Of a stretch of 64,000 nucleotides of DNA, positions 33,404-45,660 are shown piece by piece (positions within the stretch are counted from its first letter, which is position 1; the number at the start of each line of letters is the position of its first letter). The notes under the pieces are model-generated. The model saw only the letters and a list, made by a program, of their open reading frames with translations, had not been told where the DNA came from and did not search any database. Source of the stretch: Siphonodentalium dalli (Eukaryota > Mollusca > Scaphopoda > Gadilida > Siphonodentaliidae); the NCBI GenBank assembly GCA_032622095.1, contig CP136069.1, positions 189,339,122 to 189,403,121 of the forward strand. The letters are read 5' to 3'. The position numbers and the translations under genes were made by a program.

Positions 33404-35755
33404 ATAGATTTCATAAATACTGCTACTGACTAATCACCAGCTAGATTAGCTCTGAGGTCAAAAATATATAGTAAGAGGAACCAAGATTACCAGGAGATTA
33501 GACAATATATATATATTATGGCAAGAGAGAGATACAAGCTCATCACTGTTACACAAGTATATATTAAACTTCATGCACATACGTTCAGGACTCAAAATAT
33601 ATATTACACATTGGCACATTGGCAACTACACCGCTGACAAATTCAATTCAAGTATATAAGCACCATATATATATATATGCATGTAGCACAGCACAAGTGG
33701 GATTTTCTATTGTCTTTTTTCTTTATTAATATTAAATTATTCTAGTTTCTCTTTAAAACATCCTAGTCATACACTATTGACTGATAAGAGTATCGTATAG
33801 ATACAGTTCATGACACATTTCAGTTACAATATATTTTCGAAATCTTTTACCTTTTCATGACTTTCCTTTATAGATGACCATGTGCTAATTCTCACCTGGA
33901 GCAGAAAAAAAGCCAACTTGGCATATAGTAATCGACATATAATCACAAAGGAAATCATTTCTGTTTCAGAAGTAACACACCGAGGAGATGACTTTAAAAA
34001 AGCATTTTGCTTGTTATCAGATCCTCCATATCTCACAATTGAAAAACTCACCAAAAACAAGAAACGAAAAAATTGTATTTATAAATATTCTCATAATGTA
34101 CTTTGTATATATTCATGTATATGAGAGAGCTAGAATAAAATATTGTTTACATCAACACCTGGGTGTCTCTAATTGAACCACATATCCATGTACCCCCGAT
34201 ATTGCGGAAGATAACTCATAATAACCATTTTTTTTTTGTCACCACCTGTCGCCGTATACTGCAAATGGCTCTAATTTCGTTAGGAAATTTACAACTGTTT
34301 CGTGGGCGTGAATTCGTGGGCATATTAGTTGTCCCCCAATCCTTTAATAATGACCACCAAGCTCCATTATTAGAAGTGCGGTCACCTTATTGGCTGATTG
34401 GAATTGAACAGACCACCACCAGCGCATCGGATTATTGATCGTTGATTATTGGCTTCAGCTCTCACCGTGAACTCAGACAAAGTAACACCATACTATTACA
34501 TAAGGCATCATAAACTGGCTGAAAATGCACGTACTCATTCATATTTACCGTGTTCAATCTGTTGTTTTGATTTAAATTAACACATTGCCCTTAAGTTGGT
34601 GCAATGAACAATTTTCATAGCAATTGACCACATTGATGTATTGGTTGCATGGTCTTTCGTCTGGGGAAGAAATCCGCGCCAAGGTTATTTAAAGTGGTTT
34701 ATATCCAATCTGAAAATTTAATAAACAATCAATAAGTGATAAGACCATACGAGTGTATCATATGCCACAAACCATACGAGTGTGACATATGTCACACGCC
34801 CAATATATAACAAAAGCCATTTGCATGCGACACGAAATTTGAAACATTTGATCAGCCAGTTCATAAATTGAACGCAGCAGTTTTCCAAAACCAGCATTGA
34901 ATATATAGAACACTACTCCAATAAATATGAGTTTAAATTTAAATACAATATTGGAATATATGCACACGGCACAACAAAATACTGAATACAATTTGTAGAA
35001 AATAACCTTTAGAATTGGTTTGAGCGAATATGAATGAAAAGAGGGTCAGAAGACATGACAAGTAAAGATGTCTGAGGGAGAAACACAAAGCATGAGATAT
35101 AGAGTGAGGGAGAAGTAGCACAAGATAATAGTAGAGCGTGTGTTGTAACGAGTGTGTCCATGATAGGAATCCAAATCAAATGCACAATTCCTCCCACTGA
35201 TAGCAAATCAACATGCTATTGGTGTACACGTAACTCTGTAATGGTTCAGAAATATTCGCATGCATTCTTCGTCATTGCAATTATTCAAGTTCTCAAACAA
35301 TTACGCATTGGCGGGATCGTACGTAAAGACGAATAATTATTTCAGTTATTGGGAGGCGTTCTATCCAGGAATCCAGAGTCTCGAATCCGTTTCCGAGTTC
35401 AGGCGGGAAAGTTATATCCGAAGATATCTTGTTTTTGGTTTCAGTCACAGATTCAAGATTCAAGATGTTATTGAAAGCAAACCATTAGAATGGTGTCAGC
35501 CAAACAATTTAAACACAAAAACTGAAAATATAACAATAACATGCAAAGTGACTTATACAGAACAATGAATGGGTAATCCCAACACACTATATACTCAATG
35601 TCGAAGTAATACATTCCCACCACTCATGTTGCATAAATTACCCCACCCCTTCACATGAAATTATAAGGACCACCAAACGTGGCACCATCTACAAACTTAT
35701 TTACAAAAGTATACATGTATGCGATATAATATGGGGAGAGGAGCCTTATAATATA
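33404..35755. other. AT-rich sequence, no gene recognised
   Basis: (TA)n-like runs at about 33,500 and 33,667. Frames of 60-100 codons, including one at 35,260-35,568, show no known domain, and I do not support them as genes. Confidence 0.45.
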
Positions 35756-35900
35756 AGTTGCATAACTTGTGCTCCAATCCCCAGTGTTTACCCCCTCATC
35801 ATTCATTTCCTCCTCATCATTTAATTGTCAATATTGTATATATTGGGAGACACAATACATATGTTACAAACAATGTCGAAGTATCTAGCTTGGAAATATG
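35756..35900 (+). repeat. Dispersed repeat, copy shared with 37.8 kb
   Basis: GCAACTTGTGCTCCGATCC-like block, then GTTTATA..TCATTT, TATATTGTATAT, and GGGA.ACAATACATATGTT. The same order occurs at 37,815-37,925. Both copies end in AT-rich sequence. Confidence 0.65.
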
Positions 35901-36030
35901 TGCTTTACGGTTTACTGTACTACTGAGTTCTTTTTAAACGAGTTTTTTGAAGTGTACGTTGCAGTTCTAGGTTGATTCTGCACATGATTTAATGTAATCG
36001 CAGATATATCTATTATCGCTAGGGTTTGTT

Positions 36031-36548
36031 ACAAAACCTATACATGCTCACCAACATCTCTATAAAACCTATACATGCTCACCAACATCTCTATAAAACC
36101 TATACATGCTCACCAACAACATCTCTATAAAACATATACATGCTCACCAACATCTCTATAAAACCTATACATGCTCACCAACATCTCTATAAAACCTATA
36201 CATTCTCACCAACATCTCTATAAAACCTATACATGCTCACCAACATCTCTATAAAACCTATACATGCTTACCGACATCTCTATAAAACCTATGCATGCTC
36301 ACCGACATCTCTATAAAACCTATGCATGCTCACCAACATCTCTATAAACATATACATGCTCACCGACATCTCTATAAAACATATACATGCTACCGACAGA
36401 AACCATGCTTCCACCGACATCTCTATAAACCTATGTATGCTCACCGACAGAAACCATGCTTCCACCAACATCTCTATAAACCTATGCATGCTCACCGACA
36501 GAAACCATGCTTCCACCAACATCTCTATAAAACCTATACATGCTCACA
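36031..36548 (+). repeat. 31 bp minisatellite with a second-order 51 bp variant
   Basis: The unit reads AACCTATACATGCTCACCAA plus CATCTCTATAA. About ten regular units are followed, from about 36,390, by three longer units that gained GACAGAAACCATGCTTCCACC. Several units carry GACATC instead of AACATC or lack a base pair or two. Confidence 0.95.
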
Positions 36549-36813
36549 GACAGAGACTTATTGAAATATAAAAGTATCAAAGCTTCTGGTCTCTTCGTTT
36601 TCCCCACACACGACCAGCTCTATATTCACTATTGGACGACTGGACAATAGTAGTCGTAAATGTCGATAAAACCTTTTCGCTAAATTTACGACTACGAGTT
36701 CGTTTCTGAGAAAATGGTGCCGTTCAAACTTCTTGCCACTCACAGTACGGTGATATTATTAGGTTTGCCGGGACTAGTCTGTACTCAATTGCGTTGTTAT
36801 CATGTCATAGTCA

Positions 36814-37259
36814 GGCTGAATTGGTCATTGTCGCATGGTTTCGATCAAAAAGACCCCAGGATCTCTCAAACGTGCAAAAAGACACCCAGGATATCAAACT
36901 CAACGGGAATTTACATTAGTCGTCTGCGATTTATTAATAATGAACTGCGCTGCCAGTCAGACTCAACGCGGACGGTTTATATGTCCATTTAAATTCCGTT
37001 GATATTTCACTCCGATCACAAACAAATAATTATAATAATAACAATAAATATATAGCAGACGACTAATGTAAATTCCCGTTGAGTTTGAGATCCTGGGTGT
37101 CTTTTTGCCCGTTTGGGACATCCTGAGTGTCTTTTTGCCCGTTTGGGACATCCTGAGTGTCTTTTTGCCCGTTTGGGACATCCTGGGTGTCTTTTTGCAC
37201 GTTTGAGAGATCCTGTGTGTCTTTTTGCTCGAAACCATGCGACAATGACCAATTCAGCC
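36814..37259. mobile_element. Foldback element with tandem expansion in one arm
   Basis: GGCTGAATTGGTCATTGTCG at the left is inverted at the right end (ending 37,259). The arms share AAAAAGAC..CCAGGAT blocks and CAACGGGAATTTACATTAGT. The left arm holds two copies of the AAAAAGACACCCAGGAT unit; the right arm holds five in inverse (37,091-37,240), exactly 30 bp apart. Because 30 bp is ten codons, the repeat is open in several frames, which is an artefact. Confidence 0.88.
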
Positions 37260-37814
37260 ATAGCCAGTCGTAGGATCGATGATTTCACATACAAATCGCC
37301 TGCCCATGCTCGGCTTATTGAAATCAAAATCGAAACTACGGATATGGCAAAAGGACAACTGATAAAAAAGAACACACATTCTAGTGCACGACATGCATAT
37401 AGTACCATACCCTATAGTACCCTGTGAAACACTGAATATACGCATGTTTGAAACAGACCTTTCTCAAAATTCTCACATTATATTTTCTCTTAGAGGTGCA
37501 ATTAACAGCAACTTCTACAATCGACATATGAATTAAAACCATCTCTTATCCTTATGCAATAGATAATCCAGCCTAAAGGGACTTCATGGTAATCCAACAA
37601 ATAACACTCTTAATGGAAATGTTCGGCCACATGGCCTTCTTCGTCCAAAACAAGTTATACAGATACAATCAACATTAATATTGACTCCAATTACACAAGT
37701 CCGTTCAATGGTCACACCTTTGATTCGACGTTTTTACCTCGATCGACGATGTCATATCCTTAATTTTGTTAGCCATTTGAATGTCATGGGATATGAGCGC
37801 CGATAAGTTCGGCA

Positions 37815-37925
37815 ACTTGTGCTCCGATCCTCTGTGTCCATCAACCTATCAGCAGTTATAATATATCATTTGTATAATCTATATTGTATGTTGTGGGATA
37901 CAATACATATGTTCAAATAAAAAAA
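37815..37925 (+). repeat. Dispersed repeat, partner of 35.76 kb
   Basis: It shares CAACTTGTGCTCCGATCC and GGGATACAATACATATGTT with 35,770-35,865. Confidence 0.65.
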
Positions 37926-38013
37926 GTAGTACCCAATATATTCGTAAATCTTTTCCGTATAGTATAATTCATTATGTATTATTAAGTCTAAATTTCATGC
38001 TGGTGGTACTGTA

Positions 38014-38140
38014 TAAATTTCGCGCCGATTCTGCTGTCTAAATTTCGCGCCGATTCTACTGTCTAAATTTCGCGCCGATTCTGCTGTCTAAAATTCGCGC
38101 TGATTCTACTTTCTAAATTTCGCGTTGATTGCGCTGTTTT
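38014..38140 (+). repeat. 25 bp tandem repeat, about 5 copies
   Basis: The unit is TAAATTTCGCGCCGATTCTG plus CTGTC. The first three units differ by a single G/A change; the last two have decayed. Confidence 0.93.
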
Positions 38141-38469
38141 GGGTTCTGCTGTGTCAGACAGTAGATAGAAAAGGATTTCATTTATACACACTATTGGACA
38201 CTCAATGTGTCGACCCTAGAAAGCACTGCCTAACAGGCAGGTCAAGCTGATCTAGGTTGCATATAATATGCAAATTATAAAATAATTAATACGTACATCA
38301 CTGACTCAACGTGCAAAACTTGGAAGTGATACGATCAACTGCTCTCGTAAAATTAGCAGCACAATGGAATCACTAAAATTCCGTGCTCAGAAATGCTAAT
38401 TAAAGTGGCATATAATAAGCTGAGATATAAAATTATCACACACTGGGTGCTACCATAGTAATGGCACTA

Positions 38470-38640
38470 CCGGCCTCAACAAATTAGGCCAATCACATTT
38501 AAAATAGGCATATATTATGCCAATATATTTAAATACGCGTTTCCTGACGAGATTCCGCGTAATCGCTAGTATACTATAGTGAAAAAGTGAATCGAAACAT
38601 ATGCTCAATTTAAAATATGACCATCCGGGCAATGTAGGAA
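38470..38640 (+). repeat. Dispersed repeat shared with the centre of the 4.3-6.0 kb element
   Basis: AGGCATATATTA.GCC, TACTATAGTG.AAAA.TGAATCG, AAACATATGCTCAATTTAAA and TATGAC occur in the same order at about 5,177-5,285. The upstream GCCAATCACATTTA block is not shared. Confidence 0.75.
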
Positions 38641-39394
38641 CATGGGGCACAGACCACTAATCTGTTGGTGATTGTTGAGTATATTTCACAATCAAAAATT
38701 CAAAACTATTTCTCAAATATAGAGGAAGAGACTGTTGTTTTTAATATCTTACCAACACGTATACTTTCTGTTTAAAGACTTCCATTCACATTTCTAAGAA
38801 TGGCACCTGCGCAAGCGGCGATTTCACCTTGTTCGATCGATACCGCGATTTGCTTGTCGTTATGGGTCACCAAACAACATCGGGAAATGACGTTAACCTA
38901 AATGACATTCCTTCATTTGTCAATCAGAACCATGTTGTGTGATGAGGGGAGACTAAACATCCCAGTGGGATATTCAGGCCCATTTGGCACGACCGTCAAA
39001 AGTCGATACTCAAAACGACTAGGTGGTATGATTTGACGATTAAATAGGTATATCACTAATTCAGCGACTCGCCCTATAATTAATTTACTATTACCTTGCA
39101 TGTGAGCTGGCAGGTCAATCAGAGACATTGTTGTGGATTTGGGATTGTATAACAAAAAACAGGAAGGCTATACGAATCCACGTTCCATATATTATGGATA
39201 CCGCGAGTGTAAGGCAACACTATATGTCGCTCGTTCAGGGATGTGGCCAGATGGTCTCCGTTGGGTGTCAAATTTCCAATTGCAACCTTCCCCTTGATCC
39301 GGACCGAAATTTCAGGGAAGTTTCATTTGCACCCTCCTGACCCTTGATGTTGGAATCTCAAAATTTCCGACTGTTAGGGGGTTTGGGTGTCTCA

Positions 39395-39600
39395 CCCCAC
39401 AACTTTGGTCAAAAGTTTCAACAGTTTTTTTTTATACCTGACACATTAGTTGGAAATTTCACACCAACAATATGTTGAAATTGTTCTCGCAGTTTGATTT
39501 TCAACATTTTATTAATGAGTAATTTGACGTTTTTAGACTAACATTTGCATATTTTCCTACTTTTTGTCAAACTTTTGGAATGAAATGGCATCTTTCGGCT
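39395..39600 (+). repeat. Dispersed TTAGTTGGAAATTTC repeat, copy 1
   Basis: Marked by CCAACTTTGGTCAAAAGT-like sequence, ACATTAGTTGGAAATTTCAC, CACCAACAATA and a T-rich end. Related copies lie at 41,170, 43,982 and 44,285. Confidence 0.75.
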
Positions 39601-39613
39601 CTTCTCGTCATAT

Positions 39614-39773
39614 GTATTAGATTCGAGTCGTCAAAAATCCGTCGTTTGAAACCGAGACGGATTTCAGACGCATCACCGACAAAGATTCGTCTGAATTGGA
39701 CGGAGATTCGACTGTGGTGCGTCTGACACGGATCTAATTGTTTCAAACGTCTCATTTTTGACGCATTTAATAC
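39614..39773. mobile_element. 160 bp foldback, with a third solitary end
   Basis: GTATTAGATTCGAGTCGTCA to CAGACGCATCACC pairs with GGTGCGTCTG to GACGCATTTAATAC. The left arm is repeated in direct orientation at about 39,789-39,829 (TATTAGATTCGAAACGACAA), so an additional end or copy lies beside it. Confidence 0.78.
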
Positions 39774-40135
39774 AATTGTGCATGGGTCTGGTATTAGATT
39801 CGAAACGACAAAAATCCGTCGTTTGAAACGGCCTAACAACCAAACTGTTATATTTTGTGTCAGTTCCTGGTTTATTATGTTTTTGTGCGTTTGCACACTT
39901 TGAATGCGTGGTACAACATCGAAACCACGTGATTGCCCACCGTGAATGTTAGCGGTGCCAGCGAATCTCAAGCTAGAAGGATGAGATCGCGTTAGCGCTG
40001 CCAGGACCTAACTTTTTTCACATATTTCCCGTGGTAACTTATAACATCGTAACTTACTAAGCACCGGGTTCTGAGAACGCAACAAAATCAACACCCATTA
40101 CTTATATTTACACTCAACTGACTAATAAATAGAGG

Positions 40136-40276
40136 ATCTCACATGAGTTTCTATTTTATACGGAATTTATCAACCGAGTTCACTAAATTCGATTTGAGCC
40201 GAGGTTTACCGAGGCTCAAATAGAATTTAGTGGACGAGGTTGATAAATTACGTATAAAATAGAACGAGTTTGAGAT
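40136..40276. mobile_element. 141 bp palindromic MITE
   Basis: ATCTCACATGAGTTTCTATT, then TTTATACGGAATTTATCAACC, faces the inverse sequence up to 40,276 with a short GTTTACC-type loop. The arms are about 90% alike. Confidence 0.85.
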
Positions 40277-40800
40277 ACTTTTTATCACATGGTCATATAA
40301 TCGCTTAAATTCATCGAAAACAACAATAATTAACAGAGAACTTTGTCACAAAGAGCAGCGTGACGTCATTGCACGCGACGATATTACACGTGTCTATTAC
40401 GCTCGAATATTACATAGGAAAATAGTGCTAATCATGTGATAAATTGAGCATTAGCGACCATTCCCAAGGTTATTATCGTAGTAATTTGCAAGTAACTTTT
40501 GTGTCTAGACAATATGAAAACAAGTAGGGGGTTACGTGCGACGTCACGTAACGTAATTTCGACCAACCACAGGCGACTGCACCCATGTGTGAGTGTAAAT
40601 ATATTGTGATGAATTACATTAAATTTTGCTTTTAAAATTTTCTTGCACAACAACTGGGCGACTGTGTTTACACGCTGTGATTCCAGCTTCTCTCCCCACA
40701 TCAACACCAATAATTAAGCTACACCTTTAAACTCATTGGTTCATTGACAAGCTACAGAACAGTCAACTTGTTAATATCTGATGGGTCGATAAAATTATAC

Positions 40801-40920
40801 CTAAATGCACACCGTGCACGCTCATTTCTGTTCACCAGCCTGGGTCGGCGCGAGAATGAAACATTGCTGGAAAAATTGTTGTCTACTTCAATTTGAAAAT
40901 TGCATTTCTCTTCATCAGGA
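40801..40920 (+). repeat. Dispersed repeat, partner of 20.5 kb
   Basis: AAATGCACACCGTGCA resembles the hairpin region at 20,548, and GGCGCGAGAATGAAACATTG...CTACTTCAATT matches 20,595-20,641. Confidence 0.62.
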
Positions 40921-40922
40921 GC

Positions 40923-41170
40923 GTGGCGACAGGGATGGGTATAGGGGTGCTTCGTGGATGCGGTGACAGGGAGATATTTATGGGTGTTTCAGGGACGTGG
41001 TGACAGGGAGGGATTTATGGGTGTTTCAGGGACGTGGTGACAGGGAGGGATTTATGGGTGTTTCAGGGACATGGTGACAGGGAGAGATTTAGGGGTGCTT
41101 CATGGACGTGGTGACAGACAGGGATTTAGGGGTGCTTCATGGGCGTGGTGACAGGCAGGGTTTTAGGGGT
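40923..41170 (+). repeat. 37 bp minisatellite, about 6-7 copies
   Basis: The unit is GTGACAGGGAGGGATTTATG plus GGTGTTTCAGGGACGTG. The two central units are identical. Outer units change TTTATGGGTGTTTCAGGG to TTTAGGGGTGCTTCATGG, giving two subtypes arranged in blocks. Confidence 0.95.
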
Positions 41171-41370
41171 GTCGCACTCCCAAATTTGGCAAACATGTTT
41201 AACAGTTGGAAATGTCATGGCTGACAAAACATTAGTTGGAAATTTTTTCTGATAGTTTGACATTCCATGCAACCAGTATTTAGTTTATTGTGACATTTTT
41301 TTATTCTTAGACAAAAAGACGAATATTTTCCAACTTTCTCTCAATAGTTTGGCCGAAATAGAAATCGGTG
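41171..41370 (+). repeat. Dispersed TTAGTTGGAAATTTC repeat, copy 2
   Basis: AACAGTTGGAAAT, AAAACATTAGTTGGAAATTT, a CAACCAGTATTTAGTTTATT variant and the TATTTTCCAACTTT end. Confidence 0.72.
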
Positions 41371-42520
41371 TTAGGTTCAGGTGGTAAGTTTGAGGTACCA
41401 GCCCGGGGGGGATGCAAATACAATTTTTCGGACTTGGAAATTTAGGTTTGCTTCAAGAGGGGAGCTGTAGTTTTAAATTCAAAGGTCGACAACCACCCCA
41501 ACGGATACCATTTAGCAACGTCCCTTTTTCTCCTCCGACACGGGCCGATTATCCAACTTTGAAAATGGCTTTGGTCATTACATTAGTAACACATCCACCT
41601 TGAAATCAAAGGGTGGCTAAAAGAACTCATAGTTCCATGCTTGACCGATGAGCGGACGTATAGCTGAACTTATAAACTTACAAAAACGATTAACACCATC
41701 TGCAGTTCTATATAGTTACATGTATGTCTATTCACCTAATATATACAAGAATGAGAACTTTGCTTCCAAATTTACGCTTATATGAACTACTAGATTCATT
41801 TTCAACTAGCATGCATGTATGAAAATAAACAGCTTTTATAACACGAGAAGTGGAAATACTAGGCTGGGTTAATTCAAACAACAGCAACCCAGGCCCAGAA
41901 ATGGCTGCCAAAATGGCCGGAATCTAATGAAATTTACAATGGCAGAAAATCATGAATGTTCAACCGAGTTAGTAAATAAGAACGATATATACTTCTGCCC
42001 GTTAAAAGTAAAAACGCCATTCACACACGTCCATCTAGAAATGCTTATATCGCCAGCAGAAAATGAAACAAAGGCCCTATGTGTTTTAACAACATTTCAA
42101 CAGAAGTGGTTAATTATGGAGAAAGCACTAGCCTTCACACAATAATATGCCCACCGACAAATATATTCCATTTATCCGGGCAAACCGAAAAACATCTGTA
42201 AGATAATAACTACATATATCGTCCAATCATCCAGACTCCAGAGCAATATAGAATAAGGTGGTACAAGAACGACTTAATATTTAATCGACAACCATGACGA
42301 ATTTCTCAAAATTAAAAAAGCTATTTGCACCTGCCTATTGTTATGACCTCCTTAAAATCTATATTCGATCTTTCCGTGGCGCAAATAAATTGAGCAAAAT
42401 TATGTCAACGTCGAAATCAAGACAACGTTACCAACAACTGATCGATTACAGTAACTATTCTTAGTTATTCATCATACAATGCATGTGGTCCACTGGAACG
42501 TATGGAATCCTATTACGGCC
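41371..42520. other. No gene recognised
   Basis: A G-run near 41,404 and frames of 60-75 codons without domain signatures. Confidence 0.4.
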
Positions 42521-42905
42521 ACTTGCTAATGGCGCTTTCGGCGCACTTTTTGTCGCTTTCGGCGCATCGCGCCGAAAGCGCCGAAAGCGACAAAATGTGC
42601 GCCGATCGGCGCACTTTTTGTCGCTTTCGGCGCTTTCGGCGCGCGCGCCGAAAGCGACAAAAAGTGCGCCATTAGCGTTGTTTCGGCGCGCGCCGAAAGC
42701 GCCGAAAGCGACAAAATGTGCGCCGATCGGCGCACTTTTTGTCGCTTTCGGCGCTTTCGGCGCGCGCGCCGAAAGCGACAAAAAGTGCGCCATTAGCGTT
42801 GTTTCGGCGCGCGCCGAAAGCGCCGAAAGCGACAGAAAGTGCGCCATTAGCGCGGTGCGCCATTAGCGCGGTGCGCCATTAGGGCATTCGGCGCGGTGCG
42901 CCATT
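42497..42905 (+). repeat. GC-rich nested hairpin array, left
   Basis: Built from GCGCCGAAAGCG and its inverse CGCTTTCGGCGC in alternating orientation, with GACAAAAAGTGCGCC and CGATCGGCGC spacers. Two almost identical 120 bp blocks start near 42,595 and 42,715. The left entry reads GGAATCCTATTACGGCCACT. Ala/Pro/Lys/Ser-rich frames in both strands are artefacts. The array is more than 60% GC in AT-rich surroundings. Confidence 0.93.
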
Positions 42906-42950
42906 AGCGCATGTATACAATTAAGTATGTGATCAGCCCAGCAGGGGTGC

Positions 42951-43287
42951 CGGAAGAGGGGGCAGCTGATCCCCTGCCCTTGACCAAGGGGGCAGGACTT
43001 GCCCTTTTTCTGGAGACAGAAAATGCTGTGTTTAATCTCGTGTTTTTATAGCAAAATGTAACTTTTTGGGTCCAAATACCACCAATTTCACAAGGAATAT
43101 TAATTTTTTGTCAAAAACGGCCATAAAAACCGACAAATACCTTTAAAATAGGGATTTTTGCCACAATGAATTTATGGTTGTTTTTTCCGAGTTTGCGGAG
43201 AAAATTCCCTTTTTTGGGCAGAAAAGTGCCATTTTTGTAGGCTCTCCCCCCCCCCCCGATGCCCTTGGATGCTCCCGGCACCTCAGT
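42951..43287. mobile_element. Possible 340 bp element with short inverted ends
   Basis: AGGGGTGCCGGAAG at the left and CTCCCGGCACCTCAG at the right are imperfect inverses. The interior has GGGGGCAG blocks, T-rich sequence and a C-run at 43,248-43,257. There is no target duplication, so this call is weak. Confidence 0.4.
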
Positions 43288-43981
43288 GCAGATCGGACAT
43301 GGCCATATGTGTACAATGTATAGGCCTATGTATCAATTTTAAAAGGGAGGGGGCTGAATTTTGCTGTAGATACACCTCTAAATGCTATAATTTGTCATTA
43401 TTCAGATTTAAAATTATTTATTAATATGGTACTTAACACATGTATGAATTTTCACTATAAATGAGTCTAAATATAGTCAAGTGATTAGTATGCATACATT
43501 TGAGCAACTTTTTAAGTGAGTGTTGCCGCATGTAATTAAATGTAATATAATGAAAAAGTCTGTTAATAATTGAACACCACAACTGACTGTCACTAGCTGT
43601 GATAGACTTGCAGTGAATATATTGATTGAGTAATTGGCAATCATGAATATTTTTGTGGGACAAACCCCAGCTTCTGGCATGATTCAGGGTACGTTCATAC
43701 GCTGGCAAGTTTGCAAGGTACATTTTTGTGGGCATTTCGTCATAGAAAACCACATGGTGCCAGAATATGAACGGAAATATGCACCTAACATGCATCTTTA
43801 CCAGAGCGAAAGACATCGGAAGTAACATTTATATAGTTCCACTTGTACTACCAGTGCTACCTCCAAATACCTGTATGATTTATTCTTGTGAGATAATTTG
43901 CATGATATTTACAGGCAAATTCCGGTAGCATCGTTACCAGTGGAACTACAGAGATTTATTTCGCACGTATACTAGTAGTTA

Positions 43982-44640
43982 GCCCCCCAACTTTGGTCAA
44001 AAGTATAACAGTTGGAAATTTCATACTTGCCAAAACATTAGTTGGAAATTTCACACCAACAATAGGTGAAATATGTTCTTGTTGTTTGATTATAAAACAA
44101 TTTATTGGGGGGGGGGGGAAATGTTCCTATGTTTGGTAAAAACTTTGGACAGAAATGGTCATCAGTTGGAAATTTTCCAACCTTAGTGGGGGTAACAGAT
44201 TGGAAATTTCCAACACTTGGAAAGCTTGTGTCCTGGTCCCTCCCCCGTGGCCAGTCAAAAACTTCTAGTTAATTTAAGAAAACAATATTGTCATACATTT
44301 GGTCAACATTGTCATTGGAATTGTCATCAGTTGAAAATTTTCCAACCTAAGTGGGGGGTGTAGGGTTTAAATTTACAACGGTAGGAAGGCTTGAGGCTAG
44401 TGTAGATGTTACGATTTCAAAATTTTCTTGTTAAGATTTCTAAATTTTCGCACACCGGATCGAACCATGGTCGGCCCGGTGTGTCATTGCCCCACATCCA
44501 CATGGCCAATACAAAACTGCTAATTAGTTTAGCAAAACAATATTTTACTACATTTGGTCAAATTTGTGGACAGAAATGGTCATCACTTGAAGAATTTTCC
44601 AACCTGAGGGGAGTATGAGGTTTGAAATTTTCAAATAACT
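43982..44640 (+). repeat. Dispersed TTAGTTGGAAATTTC repeat, copies 3 and 4
   Basis: Copy 3 (about 43,982-44,225) and copy 4 (about 44,270-44,640) share CCAACTTTGGTCAAAAGT, CATTAGTTGGAAATTTCAC, GACAGAAATGGTCATCA.TTGGA and AATTTTCCAACCT. A G-run lies at 44,107-44,118. Confidence 0.72.
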
Positions 44641-45239
44641 AATAAATGTTCAGGTTAAAATATCTGTCAATGTTCTCATACCAGGAATATAGAAATATAA
44701 AACCATGGCTTATGAATATATTAGAAAATTAGGCCTGACTGAGGTTCAAGGGGGGGGTGCAAATGGAATTATTCAAAAACTTGTGTTGGTCTGATTCTGA
44801 CTAAAGGGGGGATGCAGTTGGAATTTCCCAAGGTGAACACCCCCCCCCCCAAACATGTAGTTGAAATTGAAGTCAGAAGAACCCCTCCCCCCAGATTGTG
44901 CCATGAAACTTTACTCTGCATAGTGCTTGTAGAGATATTATTCCATCAGTGCAAAACATGGGAACTTTTTTTATGTTCTAACATGGAACTTTATAACATT
45001 GAACAAACAAGGCAGAGAACATGTTGGACTCTCCGTTACCACATCCCTGCATCCATGCGAATGGGGGGGGGGGTTCAGGAGCTGTGGCTTTTGAAGTTCA
45101 CTCACCTAATTGTAATTCCATATTTCTGATAAAACTTATAGATAATTTCACGGTGTGTAAAATTTAGAAAAAAATTGTCAACAATAAACGCCTCCATTTT
45201 AATGGCATACAGAAGTTACACCTCGTTACGCATGCCGGA

Positions 45240-45660
45240 AACGCTGCACTTTTTGTCGCTTTCGGCGCTTTCGGCGCGTTACTAACGGCGCATATTTTGT
45301 CGCTTTCGGCGCGGTGCGCCGAAAGCGCCGAAAGCGCCGAAAGCGACAAAAAGTGCGCCGTAACGGCGCATATTTTGTCGCTTTCGGCGCTTTCGGCGCG
45401 CGCCGAAATAACGCTAATGGCGCACATTTTGTCGCTTTCGGCGCACCGCGCCGAAAGCGCCGAAAGCGCCGAAAGCGACAAATAGTGCGCCGTTACGGCG
45501 CACTTTTTGTCGCTTTCGGCGCTTTCGGCGCTTTCGGCGCTTTCGGCGCTTTCGGCGCGTTACTAATGGCGCACTTTTTGTCGCTTTCGGCGCTTTCGGC
45601 GCATCGCGCCGAAAGCGCCGAAAGCGCCATTAGCAAGTGGCCGTAATAGGATTCCATAGG
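45240..45660 (-). repeat. GC-rich nested hairpin array, right, inverted
   Basis: Same building blocks as 42,497-42,905, including a run of five GCTTTCGGC units near 45,515-45,558. The right edge CTAATGG... inverse, TTAGCAAGTGGCCGTAATAG then GATTCCAT (45,628-45,656), is the exact inverse of the left entry of the other array, so the two arrays face each other. Confidence 0.93.

Noticed and set aside
35260-35568. 102-codon plus-strand frame
   Set aside because: No domain, no start context and no conservation evidence. Expected by chance in 64 kb.
37016-37408. 130-codon minus-strand frame with RAKRH repeats
   Set aside because: The 30 bp tandem unit of the foldback keeps several frames open. 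It is not a gene.
42461-42866. Ala/Pro/Lys/Ser-rich frames on both strands
   Set aside because: They arise from the GCGCCGAAAGCG palindromic repeat, open in many frames because it lacks stop triplets. The same applies at 45,164-45,678.
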